64,000 nt of DNA from Taibaiella sp. (GTDB taxonomy: Bacteria; Bacteroidota; Bacteroidia; Chitinophagales; Chitinophagaceae), in NCBI GenBank assembly GCA_019638495.1, contig JAHBTQ010000001.1:1116001-1180000 (forward strand). The letters run 5' to 3'. A model generated the notes under the pieces. That model searched no databases, had not been told where the DNA came from, and worked only from the letters and a program-made list of their open reading frames with translations. The position numbers and the translations under genes are program-made. The number at the start of each line of letters is the position of its first letter. Positions within the stretch are counted from its first letter, which is position 1. Shown here one piece after another: positions 51,648 through 60,384 of the stretch.

Positions 51648-54608
51648 CTAGTAACCGAATATCTCGTTAAGCGACAGCTTTTTCACTGTGCCGCACTTTT
51701 CCATATCGGCCATTTTTACGTTTTTCTCAGATGCTACTATACAATAGCTGTACGGCTTGTTGGCCATGAATTCGCCGTGAAACTGCTTCAATTGAGGATA
51801 ACCCACCTTGTCTGCAGATTGGTAAACGATTTTCCTGATGTCCTCATTGAGTCCTTTTTCTTCCGCTTCGAGGAAGTTGTACAGAATGCCATCCTGCGTG
51901 ATGCGCTCAGTTTCTATATCCTTCTTCAGTCCCATGCGGGCAGCATCCAGATTATTCTCTACAGACGGCAGCTCGGTGAGTAGTTCATTCATGGCCGTTA
52001 CAGACTCATTGAACTTATCTGCCTGGCAGCCAACGTATGCTGTTACAAAGTAGGGGTCTTCCTTCTTACTGGGAGCGGCAGCATATGCGTTTGTAGAGTA
52101 GGCCAGCGCCTTGCTCTCGCGTATGGTCTGGAACACCAGCGCGCCCATGTTGCCACCAAAGTAGTTGTTGAACATATCAATGATAGGTTGCCTTGCAGGG
52201 TCATAGCCAGGTATGTTGCGCACCCAGCGTATCTCAGCCTGCACCATATCATAGTCAGCAAACAATACTTCATTCTTATCCTGGTTCTTAAATGCAAACA
52301 CGGTAGCTGCCGGCGCAGGTCCGAACATGGCCGGTAGTTTGTGAGCCGTCTTCAGCGAAGCCGATAGATTTGTGAGTGAAGCTGGTCCGTAGTAGAGCAC
52401 ACGGTGGCTGATGCCGGCAAGTTGGTGAATGAGACCGGTTAGTTCGGCACTTGTCAGCGATTCCAGTTCAGCGTCTGTGAGTACGTAGTTAAACGGGTTC
52501 TTGTCGCCATATCGGGCATAATTTACCAGTCCCTGCATAATGGCTCCTTTGTTGTTCTTGGCATCTGTGCGGCTTTTGCTGATGTTTGCTTTCAGCGACT
52601 TCAATGCCTCGTCGTCTGTCTTGCAGTTTGCCAGCAGGTCTTCCAGCAGCGCTACTGCCTTGTCAAAATTCTCTTGCAGTCCTTCCAGGTACACTGTAGT
52701 ATATTCGTTCTCTGCGCGGATATTAAAGCTGCATGCGAGCTTGTAGAAGTCTTTTGAAATGTCCTCAGCACTCATTTTGTCTGTTCCCAGGAATTGCAGG
52801 TACTGCGCAGCCACTGCAATGCGCTTATCATTCCATTTGCCGGTTTTGTAGCGATAAGCCATGCGGAACAGGTCATTGTCCGGGTTGTTCACGTACAGCA
52901 ACTCCGCCGGGCCTACCATGCCTCGTTTGATGTCTTTGGTGTAATCTACCCACACAGGTTTGATGGGTTGTGTAGGCATGTTTATTACCGTCTTCACAAA
53001 TTGTGACTGGGCGTCCCTGTTTGTTTCTACTGCGGTGATAGGCGGTTTCGGCACTTTCGAAATGCTTTTATCTTCTCCCTTGCGTTTGTACACTACTACA
53101 TAGTTTTGCCCCATGTACTTATTAGCAAAGTCCACAACATCCTTCTTAGTGATCTTTGATAGCCTGTCTGCATAAGCAACATTATTGCGCCAGTCGTCAT
53201 CGCTGGTAAAGGTGCTCATCAGTGCACCTGCACGGGAGCCATATTTTTCATTCTGCTCCATCAGGTCTTTTTTCGCATTGTTGATGATGGAAGTAAGCAG
53301 TGCATCATCGAAGTTGCCTTTTTTCAGGTTGTCTACTTCGCCCAGCATCAGTGTCTTCACTTCTTCCAGCGACTGTCCCTTGGTAGGGTTGCCGCGCAGG
53401 TTCATGTAGCCATAATCAATGAGGGTGCTGGTAAATGCGAATGCGCGGAGTAGCTTCTGCTTTTTCACCAGGTTCAGGTCTATTAGGCCGGCACGTCCGT
53501 TGGTAAGTATCTGTCCTACCAGGTCTGATACCAGCGCATCCTTCTCATGTATGCCCGGCATGCGATAGCCTATAGATACAAACTCTGCGTCCGGTCCGAA
53601 TACGTCTTTTTCTATCGGAGACGTTATGGGTGCTTCGGGTTTGAATTCATATTTGGGAACACTTTTCTTCTGCATGTAGGAGAAGTATTCGTCCACTTTC
53701 TTTATCATCACGTCCGGGTCAAAGTCGCCCGATATGATGATGCCCATGTTGTTGGGAACATAGTAGTTGTCGTAGTACTTGCGGATCTCGATAAGGCTTG
53801 GATTCTTAAGGTGCTCCACTGTGCCTATCGTGGTCTGCTTTCCGTAGTTATGGTTTTGGAACAGATTGGCCAGCATCAGTTCAGATACTTTACGGTTGTC
53901 GTTGTCCAGGCCGCGGTTTTTCTCTTCATACACTGCCTCCAACTCGGTATGAAAAATCCTGAACACAGGATCGCGAAAACGCTCCGCCTGTACTTTCAGG
54001 AATTTGTCCACAGCATTGGCAGGTATATCCTCAGTATACACCGTTTGCTCAAAAGATGTAAAGGCGTTTGTGCCCTTGGCTCCGATGGCGCTCATCATCT
54101 TGTCATACTCATTGGCAATGGCAAATTTTGCTGCGAGCCCTGATACGGAATCTATCTTGTGATAGATGACAGCACGCGCAGCCTCGTCCGTGGTCTTGTT
54201 ATATTGCTCATACAGTGCGTTCACTATATTCAGCATCGGTTTTTCTTTCGTATAGTTTAGCGAGCCATAATTTTCCGTGCCCTTAAACATCATATGCTCC
54301 AGGTAGTGTGCCAGTCCGGTGTGGTCAGCAGGGTCTGTCTTGCTACCTGCCTTCACTGCTATGTACACCTGCATCCTTGGCTCCTTTTTTGTGGGGCTCA
54401 ATATCACCGTGAGGCCATTGCTTAAAGTGTAGAAGCGGGTTTTTGTAGGGTCGTTGGTTACATACTTGTAGTTGTATCCGCCGTTACGTTCACTCGACCA
54501 TTTGTATTTTGATATGCCGTCGTCACTATCCTTTGAGTAGGAGATGCCGGTGTAGCCGATTACTGCAATGAGCAGCGCAGAGCGCAAGAAACGCTTAGCT
54601 AATTCCAT
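51648..54608 (-). CDS. M16 family zinc peptidase (pitrilysin-like)
   Basis: A 986-residue exported metalloprotease with two M16 halves. The N-terminal half has the inverted zinc motif HxxEH as HYLEH (H101, E104, H105) and a third ligand near E228 in TELEAVYEEKNR. A non-conserved insert lies between. The C-terminal half (about 560-980) lacks the motif and serves as the inactive partner that closes the chamber. An N-terminal hydrophobic segment (ALLIAVIGYTGISYS) is a signal or anchor. It degrades peptides in the periplasm. It diverges from the BlaI gene across a 138-nt gap. Confidence 0.93.
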   Translation of the reverse strand: MELAKRFLRSALLIAVIGYTGISYSKDSDDGISKYKWSSERNGGYNYKYVTNDPTKTRFYTLSNGLTVILSPTKKEPRMQVYIAVKAGSKTDPADHTGLAHYLEHMMFKGTENYGSLNYTKEKPMLNIVNALYEQYNKTTDEAARAVIYHKIDSVSGLAAKFAIANEYDKMMSAIGAKGTNAFTSFEQTVYTEDIPANAVDKFLKVQAERFRDPVFRIFHTELEAVYEEKNRGLDNDNRKVSELMLANLFQNHNYGKQTTIGTVEHLKNPSLIEIRKYYDNYYVPNNMGIIISGDFDPDVMIKKVDEYFSYMQKKSVPKYEFKPEAPITSPIEKDVFGPDAEFVSIGYRMPGIHEKDALVSDLVGQILTNGRAGLIDLNLVKKQKLLRAFAFTSTLIDYGYMNLRGNPTKGQSLEEVKTLMLGEVDNLKKGNFDDALLTSIINNAKKDLMEQNEKYGSRAGALMSTFTSDDDWRNNVAYADRLSKITKKDVVDFANKYMGQNYVVVYKRKGEDKSISKVPKPPITAVETNRDAQSQFVKTVINMPTQPIKPVWVDYTKDIKRGMVGPAELLYVNNPDNDLFRMAYRYKTGKWNDKRIAVAAQYLQFLGTDKMSAEDISKDFYKLACSFNIRAENEYTTVYLEGLQENFDKAVALLEDLLANCKTDDEALKSLKANISKSRTDAKNNKGAIMQGLVNYARYGDKNPFNYVLTDAELESLTSAELTGLIHQLAGISHRVLYYGPASLTNLSASLKTAHKLPAMFGPAPAATVFAFKNQDKNEVLFADYDMVQAEIRWVRNIPGYDPARQPIIDMFNNYFGGNMGALVFQTIRESKALAYSTNAYAAAPSKKEDPYFVTAYVGCQADKFNESVTAMNELLTELPSVENNLDAARMGLKKDIETERITQDGILYNFLEAEEKGLNEDIRKIVYQSADKVGYPQLKQFHGEFMANKPYSYCIVASEKNVKMADMEKCGTVKKLSLNEIFGY

Positions 54609-54691
54609 AAATTCTGTGATTTTGCGTCACAAGTTAACCATTATATGGTACATGCCGAATTGGGAGAAAGTCGGGTAAAAGAGAAAATTAT

Positions 54692-54738
54692 TTTGTGAAC
54701 TAAAAAATTAGTTTACTTTTGAACTATAAAATTAGTTC
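54692..54738 (+). promoter_or_regulatory. BlaI-type promoter with two operators
   Basis: TTTG at 54692-54695 and TACTTTTG at 54714-54721, 18 nt apart, form a full Bacteroidota promoter. Operator 1 (54697-54714, GAACTA-N6-TAGTTT) lies between the -33 and -7 elements. Operator 2 (54721-54738, GAACTA-N6-TAGTTC, a perfect inverted repeat) overlaps the -7's last base and covers the start point. Both would be blocked by a BlaI dimer. This gives an autoregulated blaI-M56 operon. Confidence 0.8.
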
Positions 54739-54746
54739 AGGAGCAA

Positions 54747-55103
54747 ATGAAAACGCTAACGAAGGCAGAAGAGCAGGTAATGATGGTGCTGTGGGACCTG
54801 GGCAGCGGTCTGCTAATGGAAGTGGTGGAAGCCATGCCTGAGCCGCAGCCGCACAAGAACACGGTAGCCACTATACTAAAGATCCTTGTTGAAAAAGAGT
54901 TTGTGCGTACAGAGGCGGTTGGCAGGTTCTTTCGTTACCATCCCGCCGTAAGCAAGGAAGCCTATTCCGGCGCCACACTCTCAGGTGTAGCACGTGGCTA
55001 TTTCAATGGGTCATTCAGCAATGTCGTTTCCTTCCTGGTTGACGAGAAGAAGCTGAGCGTTCAAGATCTGGAACTATTACTGAAACAATTGAAAAAGAAA
55101 TAA
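54747..55103 (+). CDS. blaI: BlaI/MecI/CopY family transcriptional repressor
   Basis: A 118-residue winged-helix repressor. MKTLTKAEEQVMMVLWDLG and VATILKILVEKEFVRTEAVGRFFRYHPAVS are the family's DNA-binding residues. The C-terminal helices form the dimer and carry the site cut in BlaR1-type signalling. It binds the two operators at 54697 and 54721 that flank its own -7 element. It ends 6 nt before the M56-amidase gene. In classical systems the repressor is cleaved in response to a beta-lactam or other cell-wall stress; the inducer here is unknown. The symbol is used only by family resemblance. Confidence 0.92.
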   Translation: MKTLTKAEEQVMMVLWDLGSGLLMEVVEAMPEPQPHKNTVATILKILVEKEFVRTEAVGRFFRYHPAVSKEAYSGATLSGVARGYFNGSFSNVVSFLVDEKKLSVQDLELLLKQLKKK

Positions 55104-55109
55104 AGCAGT

Positions 55110-56594
55110 ATGGAGCAGACAATAAACCTGATACTGAAATCGCTTGCAATAAGCGGCCTGATGATGGGCTACTACTGGCTGGTATTGCGTGGACGAAAGA
55201 TGCACGCATTTAATAGGTTCTACCTGTTGCTCACTGTGCTGGCAGCTACGGTAGTGCCGTTCCTCCGGTTTGACTTTTGGATTCCCGGCAAGACAGCCGC
55301 AACGCCTGCGCTGAAGTTGCTGCAGTTTGTGGTTACTGATGGAGAAGAGCCAATGCCGGTGGTAAAGGCGGCCACATATGCCTGGACGTTGGGTGAGTGG
55401 TTGTCTATTGGTTATGGAACCGTTTCGCTCTCGCTATTAGTGTGGTTGCTCTACAGTGTCGGTAGTATTTACCGTGTTCGAAGGGCCGGACTGAAAGCAC
55501 GTCGCGATGGCTACAACCTGGTGATCACATCCGACGGCAGGGCCCCGTTTTCCTTCTTCAGAAACATTTTCTGGAAAGATGGGCTTGACGAACACAGTGA
55601 GGCCGGTCAACTGATACTAAAGCATGAACTCGTTCATATGCGCCAGTGGCACACGCTTGATAAGGTGGCCATGCAGGTCGCTATTGCACTGTGCTGGTTC
55701 AACCCTGTATTCTGGCTCATAAACAAGGAGCTGGCCCTTGTTCACGAATTCCTGGCCGATGAAGAGGCCATAACAGACAACGATACTTCAGCATTTGCCA
55801 CAATGCTGCTTGAACCATATTACAAGAGTGCACTCCCTGTAATGATCAATCCTTTTTATTCATCAATTAAACTACGAATTATGATGCTGAGCATAACAAA
55901 CAAAACCAGCTACAGAAATCTGCGCAGGGCGATGATCGTACCGTTAATGATAGTGCCTGTGCTACTATTTTCTTTCAGGGTACACACTGTCCCGGTCACT
56001 ACCGCTAAGAAGCACATCACGCTTGTGCTGGATGCGGGCCATGGCGGCGTGGACCAGGGTGCAGTAGCTCCGGACGGTACGCTGGAGAAAGACATGAACC
56101 TCCGGGTGTGCAAGCGCATTGCCGCCCTAGCCGGTGAGTATAACGTAACAGTAATACAAACACGGCCGGACGACAAGTACATCAACCTGGTAGACAGGCC
56201 GGCAATAGCAGATAAGCTGGAGAAAGCAGTAATGGTGTCGATACACGTGAATAAAAGCTACAAAGGTGGTACCACTACAGAGGGTATGACAGTAAACGAA
56301 AGTATTGCAAAGGACGGCGTAAAGCTGCTGATATCCCGCCACAGTAGCGACCAGGCGGAATGCCAGAAGCTTGCTTCCGCCATAGGGAATACGATGAGCG
56401 CAGACGGACTAAAAACGAGCTATCGCCAAAAGGGACTTATAGTTACCGGCAGAACGAAACACCCTTCGGTCCTGATAGAATTGGGTAATGTGGACAATCC
56501 GCGCGACATGGCGCTGATAAATTCCGAGGCCGGTATAGACAAGCTTAGCCGAGATATACTCAGCGGTGTAGCTACCTACGCAAACGCAAATTAA
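55110..56594 (+). CDS. BlaR1/MecR1-type M56 peptidase fused to N-acetylmuramoyl-L-alanine amidase
   Basis: A 494-residue two-part membrane protein. Residues 1-290 are an M56 peptidase with helices at about 6-25, 35-52, 93-116 and 273-290. Its zinc motif is HELVH (172-176), with third ligand E213 in LVHEFLADEEA. Residues 302-494 form an Amidase_3 domain: LDAGHGGVDQG (H311), E326 in TLEKDMNL, H379 in VSIHVN and E457 in VLIELGNVDN, all the catalytic zinc residues. The amidase is periplasmic, at the place where classical BlaR1 has a penicillin-binding sensor. It would cleave stem peptides from glycan strands, or sense such substrates. It is co-transcribed with BlaI. Confidence 0.88.
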   Translation: MEQTINLILKSLAISGLMMGYYWLVLRGRKMHAFNRFYLLLTVLAATVVPFLRFDFWIPGKTAATPALKLLQFVVTDGEEPMPVVKAATYAWTLGEWLSIGYGTVSLSLLVWLLYSVGSIYRVRRAGLKARRDGYNLVITSDGRAPFSFFRNIFWKDGLDEHSEAGQLILKHELVHMRQWHTLDKVAMQVAIALCWFNPVFWLINKELALVHEFLADEEAITDNDTSAFATMLLEPYYKSALPVMINPFYSSIKLRIMMLSITNKTSYRNLRRAMIVPLMIVPVLLFSFRVHTVPVTTAKKHITLVLDAGHGGVDQGAVAPDGTLEKDMNLRVCKRIAALAGEYNVTVIQTRPDDKYINLVDRPAIADKLEKAVMVSIHVNKSYKGGTTTEGMTVNESIAKDGVKLLISRHSSDQAECQKLASAIGNTMSADGLKTSYRQKGLIVTGRTKHPSVLIELGNVDNPRDMALINSEAGIDKLSRDILSGVATYANAN

Positions 56595-56600
56595 TTATCC

Positions 56601-56631
56601 AAAGGGAGGCCGAAGCCTCCCTTTTTTTATA
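56601..56631 (+). terminator. Terminator after the M56-amidase gene
   Basis: AAAGGGAGGC pairs with GCCTCCCTTT over 10 bp around a CGAA loop, followed by T's. It lies 7 nt past the stop, so the downstream lipoprotein is at least partly separated. Confidence 0.88.
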
Positions 56632-56656
56632 CTACAGGCTTACTTATTGGCGTTAG

Positions 56657-57304
56657 ATGAGAATGCGCCTCCTGTTTCGTTTGTTTATTCTGGCCATTTG
56701 CGTTATCTCTTGCCAACGAGAGAAGAAAACGGCTGATGTCACCGCGAAAGAGCGGACAACGATAATGCTGGATGCTGCCCAGGGCGGCGCAGACAATGGC
56801 GCTGTGAGCGCAGATGGGGCAGTCGTTGAGAAGGGGCAGGTGCTGAAAATGTGCGCACAGATGCAGATGATGGCATCTTCTTACAACGTTGATGTAAGGC
56901 TGGTAAGAACCTCCGACTCAACATTGTCTCTACAGGAACGAATCAATATTATTAATAGCAGCAAACCGCGCCTCTTGCTTTCGCTACATGTACGTAAAGT
57001 AGATCCACCCAATGAGACGGTGAACGACTTTGAGGCTATCGTCAGTCCGTCGTCTACCGATTATCAGGAAAGTAAAAAGCTATCACTGGCTTTGCAGTCG
57101 CGTTTTGTGATGACCGGGCGCACCACCTTGTCTACCGAGCGTGACGTGCTGTTGCAGAATGGAATTTCATGTCCTTCAGTTATCCTGGAGTGTGGAAATG
57201 TAGACAATGCCGCCAACAAGTTGCTGATGAAGGATGACAGGCAAACCGAGCAACTTTGCCGGGAGATGCTGGAAGCAGTGGTGAACTATGCAAATGCGCG
57301 GTAA
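56657..57304 (+). CDS. Lipoprotein with an inactive-looking Amidase_3 domain
   Basis: A 215-residue homologue of the neighbouring amidase domain. The N-terminus is a lipoprotein signal (MRMRLLFRLFILAICVISC, acylated C19). The amidase fold runs from about 34 to 215. At the first zinc ligand the motif DAGHGG reads DAAQGG (D39-A-A-Q42), so the His is replaced by Gln. The other catalytic residues remain (E58, H111 in SLHVR, E178 in ILECGNVDN). This substitution should abolish or strongly weaken zinc binding. It could be a peptidoglycan-binding decoy or regulator, and it is the second amidase module in tandem. The sequence similarity suggests duplication. Confidence 0.85.
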   Translation: MRMRLLFRLFILAICVISCQREKKTADVTAKERTTIMLDAAQGGADNGAVSADGAVVEKGQVLKMCAQMQMMASSYNVDVRLVRTSDSTLSLQERINIINSSKPRLLLSLHVRKVDPPNETVNDFEAIVSPSSTDYQESKKLSLALQSRFVMTGRTTLSTERDVLLQNGISCPSVILECGNVDNAANKLLMKDDRQTEQLCREMLEAVVNYANAR

Positions 57305-57498
57305 CTCCCGCTTATCACCCTTTTAAAACGGGAAATAGGGTGCCTCTGAATTCCTCAGGATGAAATGCCCGGAGGGCATCCCCGTCATTAGCGCCGTGCG
57401 CAGCTCGTGGTAGAAGAGAATAACAAATCTAAAACTCCGAAGGAGTTGCCCCATAATTCAACACGCAAACGATTGTGCGCCGGACCCCGGCCCAAACG

Positions 57499-57527
57499 AA
57501 AAAAGCACCCGGTTTGAGTGCTTTTTT
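57499..57527. terminator. Bidirectional terminator between the pseudo-amidase and thioredoxin genes
   Basis: AAAAAAGCAC (57499-57508) pairs with GTGCTTTTTT (57518-57527). It has T runs on both strands, so it could serve both converging genes. The rest of 57305-57556 holds only short hairpins such as ATGCCC-GGA-GGGCAT near 57365. Confidence 0.75.
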
Positions 57528-57556
57528 AAGTTTTGTTTTTTGACTTTTAATTGCCC

Positions 57557-58066
57557 TTACCCCTGCTTCTTAGCAAGTATGCCATTGGCGTTGTTCAGGA
57601 AGGTTACCTGCTCCTTGCCACGCTCAGAACCTGCAGGGTAGCCCAGCGACCCCAGGGCATTAATGTTCATTTTCTGTGTGCTCTTGTCCTGGTCCATGGT
57701 AAACAGCCACACTGTAGGGTAGCCCTGCACCTGGAATGCCTGCTGCAGAGATGCATTTTGCTGCATAGTCTCCTGTGGCAGTTGTTTACGGCGGGGGAAA
57801 TCCAGCTCCAGGAGCACTACCTTTTCTTTCGCCCATTTTTTGAACTCAGGTTTTGAAAATACATCTGCCTGTAGCTTGTGGCACCATCCGCACCAGTCGC
57901 TACCGGTAAAGAATCCGAAAATGGGACGGTTGGTAGCCTTTGATTTTTCCTGTGCTTTCATTAGGTCTGTGTACCATTCCAGGCCGTCCTCCATATGCGA
58001 CGACTGCGCAAACGAGGGGGCGGCGAACATTATACATATAAACAAGGCTGATAGTAGCTGCTTCAT
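57557..58066 (-). CDS. Exported thioredoxin-like protein (CGWC)
   Basis: A 169-residue periplasmic protein with signal peptide MKQLLSALFICIMFAAPSFA. The thioredoxin-7-like active site is SDWCGWCHKLQADVF with C59 and C62, and GYPTVWLF has the conserved cis-Pro. It is similar to DUF255/thioredoxin-fold proteins used for disulfide exchange or protein folding in the periplasm. No partner (DsbD-like) is present nearby. Confidence 0.88.
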   Translation of the reverse strand: MKQLLSALFICIMFAAPSFAQSSHMEDGLEWYTDLMKAQEKSKATNRPIFGFFTGSDWCGWCHKLQADVFSKPEFKKWAKEKVVLLELDFPRRKQLPQETMQQNASLQQAFQVQGYPTVWLFTMDQDKSTQKMNINALGSLGYPAGSERGKEQVTFLNNANGILAKKQG

Positions 58067-58202
58067 AATATCGTTTTGTCTTTAACGTGTACCAACAAAT
58101 GTCGGCATAATGGTATTACAAATCCTGTGCCGCAAGGATATTTTAATTGTTAAAGTTACTTATGCTTTCGGCTCCTTTGCAGCGGTAACTCTCTAAAAAA
58201 GA

Positions 58203-58224
58203 ACTTCCCGGCGTGCCGGGAAGT
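58203..58224. terminator. Bidirectional terminator near the beta-barrel gene
   Basis: ACTTCCCGGC and GCCGGGAAGT form a perfect 10-bp palindrome around GT, with A/T runs on both sides. On the minus strand it lies 28 nt past the 58252 gene's stop and ends in TCTTTTTT. Confidence 0.85.
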
Positions 58225-58251
58225 AAAAAAGTAAATAAGTACGGAAAGCTA

Positions 58252-58974
58252 TCAGAACCTGTAACGAATTCCCACAGATTGAGGGAAGTGCATTAAATGG
58301 TAATTGCTGTTAGGTGCGGCATAGTTGATATCTATGGTGTTTACGTTCACATAGCGCAATGCCAGCTCGGCAGTTACGCCCAGCCGGGGCACCAGGTACC
58401 AGATGAATCCCGTCTGCAGGCCCAAACTATAACCCATTCCCGAGCCGTAGTGGTAGCCGGATACATAGGTATAACCCGAATCAACTCCCTTGTTGTAAAC
58501 GCTGTATGCGCGGGAGCCGTCGTTGATCGTCTCGATCAGGCCACCCTGTATACCTACGTAGAAATTTGCCCTGTTGAACTCGCGAAACTGCGTATAGAAC
58601 GGTATCACATAGTTCAGCTGGAGGCTCTGGTTCAGCGCATGACTGGCTAGTAGAAAAGGCACTTGAACGGGATCCAGCGCGCGGCCAAACTTACCATTAA
58701 GGTTCCATTGGCCGAAGGTTTCCCAACGCCTGTCGCCCGCATCCAAAGACATCATCCAATGCTCGTTGAAGTAGTAGGTAGCGCGTATAGAAATGTCCTT
58801 TACCACGTTTGTGGAGGTGCCCCGGTACGTGTCCGGAGGGCCCACAGGACGTGTAATGACGCTGTAGCCACCGTTTACGCCCACTTCCCACTTATACTCG
58901 GGTGGCAACGGCTGCGCAAACATACTACCCGCAAATGCCAATAAGACGGCCGCGGTAAGTAACAATGACTTCAT
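58252..58974 (-). CDS. Outer-membrane beta-barrel protein (OmpW/porin-family-like)
   Basis: A 240-residue exported protein with signal peptide MKSLLLTAAVLLAFAGSMFAQ and typical barrel strands: YKWEVGVNGGYSVITR, VVKDISIRATYYFNEHWMMS, GVTAELALRYVNVN and the terminal VGIRYRF that ends in Phe, as outer-membrane barrels do. The cargo or ligand is unknown. A promoter-like site lies at 59006-59033 and a terminator follows. Confidence 0.82.
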   Translation of the reverse strand: MKSLLLTAAVLLAFAGSMFAQPLPPEYKWEVGVNGGYSVITRPVGPPDTYRGTSTNVVKDISIRATYYFNEHWMMSLDAGDRRWETFGQWNLNGKFGRALDPVQVPFLLASHALNQSLQLNYVIPFYTQFREFNRANFYVGIQGGLIETINDGSRAYSVYNKGVDSGYTYVSGYHYGSGMGYSLGLQTGFIWYLVPRLGVTAELALRYVNVNTIDINYAAPNSNYHLMHFPQSVGIRYRF

Positions 58975-59005
58975 ACAATCAGCGAGTTTATTTAAAAATA
59001 AGTTT

Positions 59006-59033
59006 CAAATCTAAGCAAAAAAATCCCGGCAAA
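59006..59033 (-). promoter_or_regulatory. Putative promoter of the beta-barrel gene
   Basis: On the minus strand TTTG (59033-59030) and TAGATTTG (59013-59006) are separated by 16 nt. Both match the Bacteroidota consensus; the spacing is 1-2 nt short. Confidence 0.5.
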
Positions 59034-59077
59034 AGAACTATCGCACCAAATTGGCAAAAAACCGGCTCCCATGTCCA

Positions 59078-59215
59078 TTACCAATGGCGGCCCGCATTGC
59101 GGTAATGATACTTGTCCGGGCGCTTATTACCGGAGATCGATTTAGAGCATGCTGCCAGATTGCCAAGCAGAATTATCAGTGCAACAGCCCGGAGAATTGT
59201 AATTCTGTACTTCAT
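59078..59215 (-). CDS. 45-residue lipoprotein
   Basis: The ATG at 59215 opens a 45-codon frame ending in TAA at 59078. It begins MKYRITILRAVALIILLGNL, with the lipobox LAAC after it, and the mature 23 residues are short, basic and polar (SKSISGNKRPDKYHYRNAGRHW after the Cys). Small lipoproteins of this build are common in Bacteroidota and usually not annotated. The complete lipoprotein signal makes it more than chance. Its function is unknown. The rest of 58975-59433 holds only the promoter-like site of the beta-barrel gene and a CAACCGGTTG palindrome. Confidence 0.65.
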   Translation of the reverse strand: MKYRITILRAVALIILLGNLAACSKSISGNKRPDKYHYRNAGRHW

Positions 59216-59433
59216 ATGTTATTAATTTGAATGGCGCAACCGGTTGTTTTCTTATGAGTGGTATTGCCCGGCCAACGGCTTAAAAATAACAAAATATCGG
59301 GTTTTGCAATAAGGTAGCTGCGATTGGGCGCCCAACATATGCTGATTTCCACCTACTCTGTCTGCCTCCGCAAACCGTTAAATGTCAGCGCCTACAGGTG
59401 TGTTATGGCAAAATCCTGTATTTTAGCACGCAA

Positions 59434-60384
59434 ATGCATCCCGACCTTTCTATCGTAATACCGCTCTATAATGAAGAGGAATCACTACCTGAGCTCGTAG
59501 AGTGGATAGACAGGGTATGTACCACCCAGGGCTACCGTTACGAAGTGGTGATGGTAGATGATGGCAGCACTGACCGTAGTTGGGAGGTCGTGCGCTCACT
59601 TACCGACAGGTTCTCAACCGTAAGAGGCATCAGGTTTCAGCGGAATTACGGGAAAAGTCCCGCCCTCTATGTGGGGTTCAAGGCGGCAGAGGGCAATGTG
59701 GTGATAACCATGGATGCCGACCTGCAGGATAGCCCCGATGAGATACCGGAATTGTATAGCATGATCGTAAATGACGGTTACGACCTGGTGAGCGGCTGGA
59801 AAAAGGTGCGCTACGATAATGCAGTGACTAAGAATCTTCCCTCTAAACTCTATAACGGTGTAAACAGGATGATCACCGGCATAAAGCTACACGACATGAA
59901 CTGTGGCTTGAAGGCTTACCGTCGTAAAGTGATCAAGAGCATAGAGGTATATGGCGAAATGCATCGATTTATTCCGGTACTGGCAAAGCAAGCCGGATTT
60001 AAGAAAATAGGTGAGAAGGTGGTGCAGCACCGTGCACGCAAATACGGCTCGTCAAAATTCGGATGGGAACGCTTCATCAATGGCTTCCTCGATCTGCTAA
60101 CGATTCAGTTTACCAGCAGGTTTGGCAAAAAGCCGATGCACTTCTTTGGTGTCCTCGGTGCACTTACATTCCTTACCGGATTCGTCTTTGTTGCACTGCT
60201 TGCCATAGACAAACTTCGGCTGGGCGACCAGGTTGCGGTGACGAATAAGCCGGCTTTCTTCATCTCGCTTACCAGTATGATCATGGGTACCCTGTTCTTC
60301 CTTACGGGTTTCCTTGCAGAGCTGGTTGTGCGCAACGCTGCAGACCGCAACGACTACATTACCGAGGAGCAGATAGGCTGGTAG
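59434..60384 (+). CDS. Polyprenyl-phosphate glycosyltransferase (GT2, DPM1/ArnC-like), second copy
   Basis: A 316-residue GT2 with two C-terminal membrane helices, from the ATG at 59434. An earlier in-frame ATG at 59398 adds 12 unneeded residues. Key motifs are LSIVIPLYNEEESLPELV, MVDDGSTDRSWEV and MDADLQDSPDEIPEL. FGWERFINGFLDLLTIQFTSRFG precedes the membrane helices. The same architecture is seen at 38909. It converges directly with the GT4 gene at 60385 with no gap. Confidence 0.9.
   Translation: MHPDLSIVIPLYNEEESLPELVEWIDRVCTTQGYRYEVVMVDDGSTDRSWEVVRSLTDRFSTVRGIRFQRNYGKSPALYVGFKAAEGNVVITMDADLQDSPDEIPELYSMIVNDGYDLVSGWKKVRYDNAVTKNLPSKLYNGVNRMITGIKLHDMNCGLKAYRRKVIKSIEVYGEMHRFIPVLAKQAGFKKIGEKVVQHRARKYGSSKFGWERFINGFLDLLTIQFTSRFGKKPMHFFGVLGALTFLTGFVFVALLAIDKLRLGDQVAVTNKPAFFISLTSMIMGTLFFLTGFLAELVVRNAADRNDYITEEQIGW

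Noticed and set aside
57305..57498. Possible small gene after the pseudo-amidase
   Set aside because: No frame with a start, ribosome-binding site and plausible protein was found; the stretch holds only short hairpins and a common intergenic palindrome.
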